64,000 nt of DNA, taken from positions 62,001 through 126,000 of the forward strand of contig NZ_PGVF01000011.1 in assembly GCF_002860285.1 (NCBI RefSeq). The letters are read 5' to 3'. The position numbers and the translations under genes are program-made. A model generated the notes under the pieces. The model was given only the letters and a program-made list of their open reading frames with translations, searched no databases and was not told where the DNA came from. Origin of the DNA: Bacillus sp. M6-12 (GTDB lineage Bacteria > Bacillota > Bacilli > Bacillales > DSM-1321). This document shows, piece by piece, positions 20,159 through 29,785 of the stretch (position 1 is the first letter of the stretch; every line of letters starts with the position of its first letter).

Positions 20159-21871
20159 TTGTTATCTGCTTACAAACAAATGTGCCATATATGTCAGGAG
20201 GAAAGTGTATGGACTTCTGAGCAGAATGGCAGAAGTACTTGTCTGAATTGCTTAAACAGACTTGTCGATTTTTCAGGCGAAAATTCAGAGGAGCAGAAGA
20301 CGGGCATTGATATAGCAAAGTCCTTAGCAGCAATTCTTGATATACTAGAGGTTATGCCATTCAGGGACATGAGCTCTGCAGTAGTACCGGCAAAGCATAC
20401 ACTTAGCATCGCAAAGAGGCTGGGAGCGGAAGCCCTGGAAATGAGATCCCTGCTTGTTCATGCAGATATAATCACCCGCCAGGGAAGTGTTGCCGAGGGT
20501 GGCAGGATCTTTCATGAAGTAAATGCTTGGGGAATCGAGGAAATGAATACGGTTGTCATTGCCCGCAGTCATCGATTGCTGTCTAGCTTCTTTAGCAGGA
20601 TGGGTGACAATACCAGCGCTTTCGAACATGCTGTACGGGCAGTGGAAAACACTTTTGACAATGCGCTTCCGCATATCCGTGCTGACCACTTGTTAATACT
20701 CGCTCTTACATTGGGGGATAACGGAGCATATGATGAGGCGGATCGAAGGTTTGGAGAGGTGCTGGACATTGCTGCTGAAACAAATGATGTCCAGCTTGCT
20801 ATAATTTCGATAAATAATATGGCGTTTACTGCATATCAGCTTGGCGATGCTGCATCGTCTCAAGAGCTGGTAACCCGTCTTAGGTCGATAGCCGAGGAGC
20901 ATTCTGTTCCGCTCGACGCAATTACTTTGGATACAATTGCCCGTATTGAGATACTTCTTGGCAGACCGGTTGACTCAGAAAAGACACTTGAACCAGTCTT
21001 GAAAGACATCTCAAAAAGGATGCTGAACGAGCTAACCGCTCTTCCGGAATGTTTGCTTACAGCCGCAGTAGCGCAGCGGATGCAGGGAGCATTGAAGCGT
21101 GCACAGGCTTCACTTGATAAAGCAAAGCATCTTGCCAACGAACTTGGACTTGCCCCGCTGCGGGTTAAAGTGAGGCTGGAGCAAGCAGAGCTCTTTGCCG
21201 CAGCAGGAAGTTATCGGGAGGCATATGAAGAGCACCGGGGATTCCATGCAGATGAAGAAACCCTCCGTAAGTATGAGCGTGAATCTCGTGCCCGTATATT
21301 AAAGTTAGTGTTTGAGGCTGAAGAAGCACGGCGTGACAGTGAGCATTACAGGGAAATGGCACTGCGGGATCCGCTTACCAACTTACATAACCGGCGTTAC
21401 ATTGATAGTCATATTGAACAACTAATTGCGGATGCTGCTGCCAGAAGTGAACCATTGACAGTAGCCATGCTAGATTTGGATAACTTTAAGCAAATCAACG
21501 ACACCCTCTCTCATGATGTCGGAGATGCAGTTCTCGTTCATTTTGCAAGAATCCTAACGGTGACAACTCTTGAGACTGCAATGGTTGCGAGAATTGGCGG
21601 TGAAGAATTTCTTGTAATTCTTCCTCGAGTGGATGAGCAGGAGGGACTCCGTTGTGCTGAGGAGCTGCGCCGTGCAGTGCGTTCAGCTGACTGGAGTCCC
21701 ATCACCGGTGATCTCCCAGTAACTGTGAGCATTGGAGTTTGTACGGCATATGGAAATCAGGCGTGCAGAAGTTCCTTGCTTTCGGAGGCAGACCGAAATT
21801 TATATATTGCAAAGCGGTCAGGACGCGACAGGGTTTATTCAGCTGCAATGAGTCCAAAACTGATTAATTAA
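20159..21871 (+). CDS. Zinc-ribbon / TPR-like / GGDEF diguanylate cyclase
   Basis: A 570-residue soluble protein. It opens with a four-cysteine knuckle (Cys9, Cys12, Cys28, Cys31), then about 300 residues of helical TPR-like repeats, a short coiled stretch, and a GGDEF domain from about 395 (RDPLTNLHNRR, DNFKQIND, GGEEF at 480-484). The active site is intact, so it should make c-di-GMP; the RxxD inhibitory site usually found five residues before GGDEF is absent. TTG 20159 is preferred because TAGGGGG lies 7 bases upstream; ATG 20183 is possible but would cut next to the first Cys pair. The HD-GYP gene follows in the same direction. The input sensed by the Zn/TPR part is unknown. Confidence 0.85.
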   Translation: MLSAYKQMCHICQEESVWTSEQNGRSTCLNCLNRLVDFSGENSEEQKTGIDIAKSLAAILDILEVMPFRDMSSAVVPAKHTLSIAKRLGAEALEMRSLLVHADIITRQGSVAEGGRIFHEVNAWGIEEMNTVVIARSHRLLSSFFSRMGDNTSAFEHAVRAVENTFDNALPHIRADHLLILALTLGDNGAYDEADRRFGEVLDIAAETNDVQLAIISINNMAFTAYQLGDAASSQELVTRLRSIAEEHSVPLDAITLDTIARIEILLGRPVDSEKTLEPVLKDISKRMLNELTALPECLLTAAVAQRMQGALKRAQASLDKAKHLANELGLAPLRVKVRLEQAELFAAAGSYREAYEEHRGFHADEETLRKYERESRARILKLVFEAEEARRDSEHYREMALRDPLTNLHNRRYIDSHIEQLIADAAARSEPLTVAMLDLDNFKQINDTLSHDVGDAVLVHFARILTVTTLETAMVARIGGEEFLVILPRVDEQEGLRCAEELRRAVRSADWSPITGDLPVTVSIGVCTAYGNQACRSSLLSEADRNLYIAKRSGRDRVYSAAMSPKLIN

Positions 21872-22028
21872 AAGCTATAAATAGGTTAAATAGATTCTGT
21901 TATTCACAGATATTAACAAAATTCAGTGCCTTTCGTACTACTTAATTAGTAGAGATCTTTTGGTATAATAGGTAAACAATGTTAAAAAGTTATCATTTTA
22001 ATATATGAAGTTGGGAGATGGTTAAAGA

Positions 22029-22943
22029 GTGGACAAAATAAATGAAAGAAATTTCATTGAAACCGTCCACATGAAAGGTTTACAGATCTCTCTTATCGCA
22101 TCTGGTGATGGAACTGAAATAATCTATCATAAATTGGATCCCGATACGAGATGGGTATTATATCCAACCGAAGGCTGGAAAGCGCTGGAATATGTCTATG
22201 TACTTTCCGGACAGCTTAGATATCCAACATCAGAGGGTTTTAAAACTCTTAAAACCGGAGACTCCTTTCATGAAAGTCCTGTTTCTGAACATTATCTTTT
22301 CCAGGCAACGGAAACAACAGAATTTCTATATGTGACCTCGCAGCCGGTATTCCATCACTATAGCAAAGCGACAAAAGAGTTAATGGAGCTGGCAGTATCA
22401 ATTGAAGAAAAAGATGGCTATACTGTGGATCACTGCGGCAGAATTAACAAAATTTCTATGATAATCGGGGAAGAGCTGGGATTCGATTCTAAACAGTTAT
22501 TAAGGCTTAACATGGCTTCCTTTTTACATGATATAGGCAAGGTAAAAATACCTTTATCAATCCTGCAAAAACCAGGAAAGCTTACAGCTGAAGAATGGAA
22601 TATTATGAAGAAACATACGACTTATGGAAAAGAAATGCTTGAACAAACCGGAAACCCTGTTTTAATAGAATCCGGTCATATTGTTGAACAACATCACGAA
22701 AGATATGATGGTAAAGGATACCCGAAAGGGCTCAAGGGAAAAGAAATTTCGATTGAAGCCTCCATTATTTCGATTGTTGATTCTTTTGATGCTATTACAA
22801 CAGATAGAGTTTATCAAAAAGGAAGATCAGTGGAAGAGGGATTTCAAGAGATACTTCATTGTCGGGGTACAATGTATAACCCGGACATTGTAGATATATT
22901 TTTAAAAAATAAAGAAAGAATCATTAAGGGGGAAAAAGAATGA
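22029..22943 (+). CDS. Cupin-like / HD-GYP c-di-GMP phosphodiesterase
   Basis: A 304-residue soluble protein. The first 110 residues have a cupin-like beta pattern (YVLSGQLRYP, then KTGDSFHESPVSEHYLF). The C-terminal HD-GYP domain carries the metal pair His167-Asp168 in FLHDIGK, then HHERYDGKGYP with GYP at 230-232. HD-GYP domains hydrolyse c-di-GMP. GTG 22029 follows a GGGAGATGG site. Its stop overlaps the next gene (ATGA). Placed next to a cyclase, it suggests a local c-di-GMP circuit. The ligand of the N-terminal domain is not known. Confidence 0.85.
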   Translation: MDKINERNFIETVHMKGLQISLIASGDGTEIIYHKLDPDTRWVLYPTEGWKALEYVYVLSGQLRYPTSEGFKTLKTGDSFHESPVSEHYLFQATETTEFLYVTSQPVFHHYSKATKELMELAVSIEEKDGYTVDHCGRINKISMIIGEELGFDSKQLLRLNMASFLHDIGKVKIPLSILQKPGKLTAEEWNIMKKHTTYGKEMLEQTGNPVLIESGHIVEQHHERYDGKGYPKGLKGKEISIEASIISIVDSFDAITTDRVYQKGRSVEEGFQEILHCRGTMYNPDIVDIFLKNKERIIKGEKE

Positions 22944-23260
22944 AAAAGCTAGGTCTATTCACAATGATGTTGGTACTTGCTGCCCTATTTACAGTCAAAC
23001 CTGCGGAAGCAGCGTATTTAAAGGAGCACGACAAATATGTCGAGGTAACTGCCAAAGAAGCTAGAAAGATCGCTGACTTGATGGGATTAAAGGATGTTCC
23101 GCTTGGGGAAGAAACTGCAAAATTATCTTTTGAATTACAAGAGAAAATCATAGCTGAAATCGAAAAGATTTCAGGAAAAGAAATTGACCACTACTATATC
23201 TGGTTAACGATTAATGGAGAGCCGGTACTTGGTATCGACCCCCCAATGGCTACATTCTAA
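22940..23260 (+). CDS. Small secreted protein co-translated with HD-GYP
   Basis: A 106-residue protein with a clear signal peptide (MKK, hydrophobic core, cleavage after AEA near residue 24). The mature part is about 80 residues, charged, without cysteine. Its start overlaps the HD-GYP stop by four bases, so it is translationally coupled. I do not recognise the family. Its location suggests an extracytoplasmic partner or output of the c-di-GMP pair, which is inference only. Confidence 0.7.
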   Translation: MKKLGLFTMMLVLAALFTVKPAEAAYLKEHDKYVEVTAKEARKIADLMGLKDVPLGEETAKLSFELQEKIIAEIEKISGKEIDHYYIWLTINGEPVLGIDPPMATF

Positions 23261-23272
23261 ATGCAAAGAAGG

Positions 23273-23318
23273 AAAATAGCCCTTAGTCAAATTTTGACCA
23301 GGGGCTATTTTTTTTTAT
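23273..23318 (+). terminator. Terminator after the c-di-GMP genes
   Basis: AAATAGCCC / GGGGCTATTT stem with an inner TCAAA-TTTGA extension and T8. Confidence 0.9.
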
Positions 23319-23538
23319 AGCATCGTTAGAACAGCCTATCAATATGCTTTTTAGCTCCTGAAATCATATTCATAGAAGACAATCGCCTTAATGGTCCATC
23401 TTCTCATTTCTGGCATCCTTTTTTATGTTTAAATATTTTTATATTTTATTCTTATTATATAAAATTTCACGCAGGCTAGATACGGTGGAAATTATGGTAT
23501 TATTAGGAAGATAAATATTTTAACAAGCAGGTGCCTCA

Positions 23539-24471
23539 ATGAATCAATTAAAAATGTTAGCAGACAATATTCAAAAAGTGTTTGTGGGTAAAAATGAAGT
23601 GACTGAACTGATTATCTTATCGCTAATCAGCAATGGACATGTCCTGCTCGAGGATGTTCCCGGTACGGGGAAGACTGTTCTGGCGAAAACACTTGCGAAA
23701 AGCGTAGATGGCAAATTTTCCAGAATCCAGTTTACACCGGATGTCCTGCCGGGGGATGTGACTGGAATTGAATATTTTAATCCTAAAACAAGCGAATTTG
23801 AAGTAAGAGTAGGGCCGATTAAAGCAAACATCCTTCTTGCTGATGAAATTAACCGTGCCATGCCTCGTACCCAGTCAAGCTTGCTTGAAGCAATGGCGGA
23901 AGGGCAGGTTACTATCGACAGGCATACGGAAATTCTGCCGCAGCCGTTTCTTGTCATCGCCACCCAAAACCCGTTTGAATCCCAGGGTACATTCCCGCTG
24001 CCGGATGCCCAGCTTGACCGCTTTTTCATGTGCCTTTCTCTTGGATATCCTTCTATTGAACAGGAAAAGGAATTGATTCGACGGTTCAGGAATGAGGAGC
24101 CTCTCGCTGAGTTGTCTTCCTGTATAACTGGTGCTGAATTGCTGGAGGTCCAGGCAGCAGCAAAAAGAATAGAGATATCTGAGCCGATAGAGGATTATAT
24201 ACTTGGACTGGTTTCTGCTACAAGGAATCATCCATTATGCCAGACAGGATTAAGTCCTAGGGCATCGCTTGCCTTAGTGCGGGGTGCCCAGGCAAAAGCA
24301 CTTTTTGAAAACCGAAGCTATTGCCTTCCAGAAGATGTCCAGTTCGTGTTTCCGCACATTGCTGCACACCGGATAACTTTGAGCATGGAGGGCTCACTTA
24401 CTTCCGGCAGCAGAGAAGTCCTGGTCGAAATTCTCAGCTCGGTTGATGTTCCAGTGGAGATTGCAAGATGA
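23539..24471 (+). CDS. MoxR-family AAA+ ATPase
   Basis: A 310-residue AAA_3 (MoxR) ATPase with Walker A EDVPGTGKT (38-46), Walker B LLADEINR (about 97), and the sensor-1 ATQNPFE loop. MoxR ATPases act as chaperones for metal insertion or VWA/DUF58 partners. The gene overlaps the DUF58 gene (ATGA), the typical MoxR-DUF58 pair. Confidence 0.9.
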   Translation: MNQLKMLADNIQKVFVGKNEVTELIILSLISNGHVLLEDVPGTGKTVLAKTLAKSVDGKFSRIQFTPDVLPGDVTGIEYFNPKTSEFEVRVGPIKANILLADEINRAMPRTQSSLLEAMAEGQVTIDRHTEILPQPFLVIATQNPFESQGTFPLPDAQLDRFFMCLSLGYPSIEQEKELIRRFRNEEPLAELSSCITGAELLEVQAAAKRIEISEPIEDYILGLVSATRNHPLCQTGLSPRASLALVRGAQAKALFENRSYCLPEDVQFVFPHIAAHRITLSMEGSLTSGSREVLVEILSSVDVPVEIAR

Positions 24472-25631
24472 ACCGGGGGATTTTCGTATATCAGGCACTA
24501 TTTTTTCAGCCCTATATTATTATCACAACGGTTCCTTTATTCTTTTTGACGGTATGGCTTTTTCCACACCGCTATGTTCTGTTTCTGTTTTGGGCCTATT
24601 ATATTTTTGCATTGCTAGTCACCCTGTTTATAAAAAACATATCTTCAAAGCTGCATATCCTGCATGAAAAGAAGATGCTCCGGCTCTTTCCGGGGAATTC
24701 TGCGACCATCACCATCGGGCTGCAAAATGCATCCAGGTTTCCGGTTCCTTCAGGGAAGCTAACCATAAAGCTAGACCCATCTCTTAACGAAATGAATGAA
24801 AAAAAATTAACCGATTTACGGGGAACAGCTAAGCAATTTCAATTTATGCTGCCAGCAAAAAAAAATGTGTATTTCCAGCTCAAGATAATTCCGCAGCAAA
24901 GAGGGATTTATTTTCTGGAAGAATCTGAACTAATCATCACTGATTGGCTTGGGACGGCGACCATTCACTTTCCTCCGCTTGACCGGCTTGATACTAAGAT
25001 TTTGGTATATCCATTGCCTAAGCCGCTCCCTGAAATGAAAGCGCTTGAAAAAATTCTGCCTGGGAGAAATGGGGCAAGCTTTTCTTACTTTAAGGATGAG
25101 TCGGTAATAGTTGGTGTAAAGCCATATGAAGGGGAAGGATTTAGGCAAATTCATTGGAAAGCCACTGCAAAATCCCAGTCACTTGCTGCAAAAAAATACG
25201 AGCCCGTTGTCCAACGGGGAATCACTATTTGCCTTGTTCTTTCTTCCCCAGCTGCTTACGCTTACCATGATAAAATGGAAGATATGATCTCTTATGCAGC
25301 TTTTCTATGCCAGCTTGCAGCCAGCAAAAAAATACCCTTTGAGCTGTTTGTGAATTTATACCAGCAGTCCGTTCCTATTGGGCTAAACATGGATGAAGGG
25401 ATGAAACATCTCGGAGTTTGTTTGACAACCCTAGCCCAGATCAAGACGGAAGCTGTTCTGGTCAATGAACAATCGTTTGCCAAGTATGTAAACACCCAAA
25501 GCAGTTCTTCTGCCTTGACGATATTCATCAGCGGAACTGGCAAAAGAGAAAGCAGAATTAAGAATACCGTATATGTAGATGAAAATGGCAGACTGTCGGG
25601 AGGCGATTGCATTGCTGCCGCAGCTCTATAA
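24468..25631 (+). CDS. DUF58 domain protein
   Basis: A 387-residue protein with two N-terminal transmembrane segments (about 11-55), a beta-rich extracytoplasmic-looking region, and a C-terminal DUF58/VWA-like domain from about 200 (motif YEGEGFRQIHWKATAKS). DUF58 proteins are usual partners of MoxR ATPases. Its start overlaps moxR by four bases and its end overlaps the next gene. Confidence 0.88.
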   Translation: MNRGIFVYQALFFQPYIIITTVPLFFLTVWLFPHRYVLFLFWAYYIFALLVTLFIKNISSKLHILHEKKMLRLFPGNSATITIGLQNASRFPVPSGKLTIKLDPSLNEMNEKKLTDLRGTAKQFQFMLPAKKNVYFQLKIIPQQRGIYFLEESELIITDWLGTATIHFPPLDRLDTKILVYPLPKPLPEMKALEKILPGRNGASFSYFKDESVIVGVKPYEGEGFRQIHWKATAKSQSLAAKKYEPVVQRGITICLVLSSPAAYAYHDKMEDMISYAAFLCQLAASKKIPFELFVNLYQQSVPIGLNMDEGMKHLGVCLTTLAQIKTEAVLVNEQSFAKYVNTQSSSSALTIFISGTGKRESRIKNTVYVDENGRLSGGDCIAAAAL

Positions 25632-26745
25632 CATTATCGTTTACCTGTTCATCTTTCTGCTGACCGACCAGCAGGAAAAATACATCCCATTTTTGCTGTT
25701 CTTTACCGGCAGCTATCTTATAATCAGCTTACTTAAAGTTAAAGGAAAGCTGAAGCATTCGTTTTCCAGGCCGATTTTTGCAGTCTGCCAGGCCGCTGCG
25801 GGCATTTTTTTCCTTCCTTTCGGCCTTGTTCAAGCAGTTATCCTGACGGGCTGTTTCTATTTACTGTTTTTAGAAAAGGTCTTTACCCATAAACAAATTG
25901 CGCTGTTTTCCTGTGCAGCCTTAATTGCTTCCACCTTCTTAAATATGAGTTTTCCTGATATGGCAGAAATAATTGTTTTCCTGATCATACTTGCAATATT
26001 TGTATTTCTGGAAAGTGTTTCGGCTAAATTTGCAATACAGAAGATTGGGTTCCTTGCACTCACTTGTCTGCTTGCTGTAATGGCAACCTTTGCTGCCCCG
26101 TATCTAGTGAAATTTATACAGCACGCTATCGGTTTCGTTTTAGCTGTACTCGGGTGGATTATTGGCCCAATAATGGAATTTATGCTAACTATTTTCACGA
26201 AAAGAACAAGTTCCCAAGGTGGGGAATTAATAAATAAGCATATTGAAAATCAATTTGAAGATATTCAATTTAGTGAGGGCAACGGCAGCTTTTATTATTT
26301 TGCAGCCATTGCAATATCAGTCTTGCTTGTGTATATAGTCCGCAAATTTAGAGTCAAACGCAGAGAGCAAAACCTTGACGGTATTGCAGCTCCACTGCCT
26401 GCTGGGGTATTTATTTCGCATAGTTTTCAGGAGCATAAAAGGAATTTGCTATCTCCAAAAGATCCAATCCGGAAAATAGTCTTCAAAACAGAGAAAAAAC
26501 TAAATTCTGCAAATGCCAGATTAAAAGGAGAACCTTTTTCCGACTGGGTGGATCGTCTGTCAGCAGCGGCCGATAGTCAAACAGCAGATTTGTTAAAAAG
26601 TATGTATCATGAAGTGCGGTATAGTAAAAATGAAAAGAGCAAGGAAGAAATTGCGCTTTTTCAACGGGAAATGGCCACACTGGTTAACAAGGTAAAACAA
26701 AAATCAAGCGAAATGAAGCGAAACAATGCAGACAGAATGGATTAG
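25612..26745 (+). CDS. Multi-spanning membrane protein of the MoxR-DUF58 operon
   Basis: About 377 residues: seven or so transmembrane helices in the first 200, an external segment, another helix at about 260, and a charged cytoplasmic tail with a DUF4129-like feel (SDWVDRLS near 310). The usual third gene of such operons encodes a transglutaminase membrane protein; here I see no Cys-His-Asp transglutaminase core. TTG 25612 is preferred since GGGAGG lies 8 bases ahead; ATG 25579 would need a longer overlap with the DUF58 gene. Function unknown. Confidence 0.75.
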   Translation: MLPQLYNIIVYLFIFLLTDQQEKYIPFLLFFTGSYLIISLLKVKGKLKHSFSRPIFAVCQAAAGIFFLPFGLVQAVILTGCFYLLFLEKVFTHKQIALFSCAALIASTFLNMSFPDMAEIIVFLIILAIFVFLESVSAKFAIQKIGFLALTCLLAVMATFAAPYLVKFIQHAIGFVLAVLGWIIGPIMEFMLTIFTKRTSSQGGELINKHIENQFEDIQFSEGNGSFYYFAAIAISVLLVYIVRKFRVKRREQNLDGIAAPLPAGVFISHSFQEHKRNLLSPKDPIRKIVFKTEKKLNSANARLKGEPFSDWVDRLSAAADSQTADLLKSMYHEVRYSKNEKSKEEIALFQREMATLVNKVKQKSSEMKRNNADRMD

Positions 26746-26920
26746 AGTGGCTATAACCTGAAAGATTGCGGGCGGGCAGCATATTGACAACACTGATGCG
26801 GTCCGGTTTAAACAATCTATCAGCCTGCAGCCAAACCAAAACCCAAAGTTTGATTTTAAAGATCCAGTTTAGGGTATAAGGATGCAATAGCAATTAATCA
26901 AAAAGGCAGGTTATATCTCT

Positions 26921-27322
26921 ATGATTAAAAAATGCAGGGTATCCAGCTCAAAAAGAGATGAAATGATTGAAATTACGAATGAGGTTTCAGAATTTGTCAG
27001 GGTGGCAGGATTCAGTGAAGCTGCCGTTATCGTCTATTGCCCTCACACAACAGCGGGAATCACGATTAACGAAAACGCCGACCCGGACGTGAAGAGTGAC
27101 ATGATTCGCAGGTTCGATGAAATGTATCCCTGGAGCATAACGCAGGATAAGCATGAAGAAGGCAACTCAGCAGCCCACATGAAAGCAAGCGCAATGGGTG
27201 CCTCTCAGCAGATGATTGTCCAAAACGGCAGGCTGTTGCTTGGAAGATGGCAAGGGATCTACTTCTGTGAATTTGATGGGCCGAGGGAACGGGAGTTTTA
27301 TATAAAAATAGTTGAAGGGTAA
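26921..27322 (+). CDS. YjbQ family protein (UPF0047)
   Basis: A 133-residue protein of the YjbQ/YugU family, which has thiamine-phosphate-synthase-like side activity in some members. Family signatures are intact: YCPHTTAGITINEN (residues 46-59), DMIRRFD, HMKASAMGAS, and GRWQGIYFCEFDGPR near the C-terminus. The physiological role is not settled. It is monocistronic, with a terminator about 100 bases downstream. Confidence 0.9.
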   Translation: MIKKCRVSSSKRDEMIEITNEVSEFVRVAGFSEAAVIVYCPHTTAGITINENADPDVKSDMIRRFDEMYPWSITQDKHEEGNSAAHMKASAMGASQQMIVQNGRLLLGRWQGIYFCEFDGPREREFYIKIVEG

Positions 27323-27425
27323 TTGGGAGCTCCTGCGGCTGGCTCTATTTTTGATAATGTTAGACAAAAATGATTAAATCATAGCCAGTATCAGTAGGGC
27401 CTTTGAAAAATTACTATATCAAGGA

Positions 27426-27453
27426 AGAGCATCTTTTACGGTGCTCTTTTTCT
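27426..27453 (+). terminator. Terminator after yjbQ-like gene
   Basis: AGAGCA / TGCTCT stem with 10-base loop and T-rich tail. Confidence 0.75.
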
Positions 27454-27584
27454 TTTGTAGGTATTGTAGAATTCTGGCGTTTTTAGTTTAATTTTGTAAT
27501 ATAAATGTAATGCCCCTGTGATGCCAATGTTATCAATTATTAGTTAATATAGGTTTAGATAAAAACAACTGGGGGAAAACAACA

Positions 27585-28034
27585 ATGTTAAAGAAAATAA
27601 TCGCAGCTCTATCTGTCGCATCTATTTTAGCCACTGTTGCACCAACCATGAGCGAGGCTGCTGCTTCGCCTCAAACTAAGGCAATTGCAGCCGCAAAGAC
27701 TCAAATGGGAGTTCCTTATAAATGGGGCGGCATGTCTAGAAAAGGTTATGACTGCTCAGGTTTAATTAAATATTCTTATGCAAAGGCAGGAAAGACTCTT
27801 CCTCGCACAACTGTTGAAATGTATAAAAAAGGGTCAAGAGTTTCATCCATTAAATCATTAAAACCAGGCGACTTAATGTTCTTTGCTCCAAATAAAGCCT
27901 CGAGAGTGACACATGCTTCTATTTATATTGGAAGCGGAAAGATGATACATTCTTCTTCTTCTAAAGGAGTATCAATTGCAAGTACAAGCAACACATATTG
28001 GAAACCTAAATTCGTTGGCGCGAAGCGCTTATAA
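27585..28034 (+). CDS. Secreted NlpC/P60 cell-wall endopeptidase
   Basis: A 149-residue protein with a signal peptide (cleavage near residue 27, after SEA) followed only by an NlpC/P60 domain. The catalytic Cys57 in YDCSGL and His110 in VTHASIY are present. Such enzymes cut D-Glu to m-DAP type bonds in peptidoglycan peptides. It lacks LysM or SH3 targeting domains, which is short for the family. A strong RBS (GGGGGAAA) and a terminator frame it as a single gene. Confidence 0.9.
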   Translation: MLKKIIAALSVASILATVAPTMSEAAASPQTKAIAAAKTQMGVPYKWGGMSRKGYDCSGLIKYSYAKAGKTLPRTTVEMYKKGSRVSSIKSLKPGDLMFFAPNKASRVTHASIYIGSGKMIHSSSSKGVSIASTSNTYWKPKFVGAKRL

Positions 28035-28372
28035 TAAGGGAGAGAGCCATTGGCTCTCTCTTTTTTGCTGTGACTTCGATGATAGTTAATTCTGAAAAAA
28101 ATTGTATTTAAGCAGAGCCATTTAATCCCCGAGATTGCTTCGGTAACTATTAACTTGAATAAAACAGGCAGGCTAGGCAAGCAATTAAGCTTTTTTAGCC
28201 TGCTGTTTTTTTAAAATGAGTTGTTAAATAGATTTTGTTATATATAAATCTCAATTAAAATATAGAGAACACCTTAAAATAGAAAAGAATGGAAGATTTT
28301 CAGGGCGCTTTTATTAAAAATGGAATATAATAAACTTTACCGCTATTTTTACTATTCAAGGAGCAGCTATTT
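28035..28372 (+). terminator. Intergenic region with two intrinsic terminators
   Basis: GAGAGAGCC / GGCTCTCTC with T6 at 28039-28067 ends the NlpC/P60 gene. A second hairpin, CAGGCTA...TAGCCTG with T7 at 28171-28213, lies about 100 bases on. The remaining AT-rich bases up to the MATE gene probably contain its promoter; nothing else is seen. Confidence 0.8.
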
Positions 28373-29734
28373 ATGTACGAAACATTTACTTACAGAGAAA
28401 AGATTAAGCAGCTTGCAATTCTATTAATACCCATATTAATTACCCAGCTTGGAATGTTTTCGATGGTGTTCTTTAATACGGTTATGTCAGGCAAGTACAA
28501 TCCGTCTGATCTGGCAGGGGTAGGCATAGGTTCCGCGATCTGGAACCCGGTTTTTACGGGCTTGAGCGGGATACTCCTGGCAGTATCACCCATTGCTGCA
28601 CAGCGATTAGGGCAGAAAAAGGATAAGGAAGTTTCTGCGGTTCTGGCTCATGGAGTCTACCTGGCGCTAGCCATTGCTATTTTGGTGATACTCGCTGGTT
28701 TTTTATTTTTAGATGTGATATTAGGAATGATGGATTTAGATGCTAATGTCCAGCGAATCGCCCGGGATTATTTGGTTGGTTTGGCATATGGGATCATTCC
28801 ATTGTTCATTTTTAATGTGTTAAGGTCTTTTATCTATGCATTGGGAAAAACCAGAATTGTAATGATTATCCTTCTTTGTTCACTCCCGATCAATTTTTTG
28901 CTGAACTATGTCCTTATCTTTGGCAACTGGGGTTTTCCTGAGCTTGGCGGGGCAGGGGCGGGATATTCGACATCGTTTACTTATTGGCTGATTGCGGGAT
29001 TAACTGCACTTATCATTAAGACGCAAAATCCCTATTCCGCTTATGTATCGATAGAGGCTTTTAAGAAGTTTGCCTCCGATAAGTTTGCAGAGATCTTAAA
29101 AATTGGAGTGCCGATGGGCCTTTCCATCTTTTTTGAATCAGGCATATTCGCAGTTGTGATGATATTGATCAGCAAGTATGATATTACAACTATTGCAGCC
29201 TACCAATCTGCTTTAAATATCGTCGCATTTTTGTATATGATTCCAATGAGTATTTCGATGGCGCAAACGGTTCTGGTAGGATTTGAGGTAGGGGCTGGCC
29301 GGTATAAGGATGCAAAAGCCTATAGCTGGCTAGGGATTAATCTTTCCATATTGATTGCCTTAGTGACAGGCCTGCTGGTTGTATTCTTCCGTTATGAAGT
29401 AGCCGGGTTTTATTCAAACGAAACAACTGTCATTGCCCTAACAGCCCACTTTTTAATTTACGCATTGTTCTTCCAGATTTCAGATGCGATCCAGGCAACC
29501 GCTCTGGCGGCTTTGAGAGGATATAAAGATGTCAATATTGCCTTTATCATGACATTGATCGCGTATTGGCTCATTTGCCTGCCGGTCGGTTATTTGCTTG
29601 CCCGCTATACGAATTTGGAAGCTTCCGGTTATTGGATCGGGCTGACATCCGGACTGCTGGCAGCAGGGATTGCTTTATCAATGCGTCTTTTGTATATTCA
29701 AAAAAATAAATTTTCGAGTGCAGTGATGGAATAG
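28373..29734 (+). CDS. MATE family efflux transporter
   Basis: A 453-residue, twelve-helix MATE (multidrug and toxin extrusion) transporter in two six-helix halves. It has the usual N-terminal QLGMFSMVFFNTVMSG segment and a homologous start of the second half (KIGVPMGLSIFFESG, about 244). MATE proteins export cationic drugs using Na+ or H+ gradients; the substrate here is unknown. AAGGAG precedes the ATG. Confidence 0.92.
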   Translation: MYETFTYREKIKQLAILLIPILITQLGMFSMVFFNTVMSGKYNPSDLAGVGIGSAIWNPVFTGLSGILLAVSPIAAQRLGQKKDKEVSAVLAHGVYLALAIAILVILAGFLFLDVILGMMDLDANVQRIARDYLVGLAYGIIPLFIFNVLRSFIYALGKTRIVMIILLCSLPINFLLNYVLIFGNWGFPELGGAGAGYSTSFTYWLIAGLTALIIKTQNPYSAYVSIEAFKKFASDKFAEILKIGVPMGLSIFFESGIFAVVMILISKYDITTIAAYQSALNIVAFLYMIPMSISMAQTVLVGFEVGAGRYKDAKAYSWLGINLSILIALVTGLLVVFFRYEVAGFYSNETTVIALTAHFLIYALFFQISDAIQATALAALRGYKDVNIAFIMTLIAYWLICLPVGYLLARYTNLEASGYWIGLTSGLLAAGIALSMRLLYIQKNKFSSAVME

Positions 29735-29785
29735 GCTGGGTAGTTTATTAATCAAAAAATAAGCAGTGCAAAGGAGGCCCGCACT

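Noticed and set aside
23571..24029. 152-codon minus-strand open frame
   Set aside because: Complementary to the conserved MoxR coding sequence; Ser/Arg-rich artefact typical of antisense frames.
29764..29785. AGTGC / GCACT inverted repeat enclosing the peptidase E ribosome binding site
   Set aside because: Only five pairs with an 11-base loop; too weak to call a thermosensor or switch.
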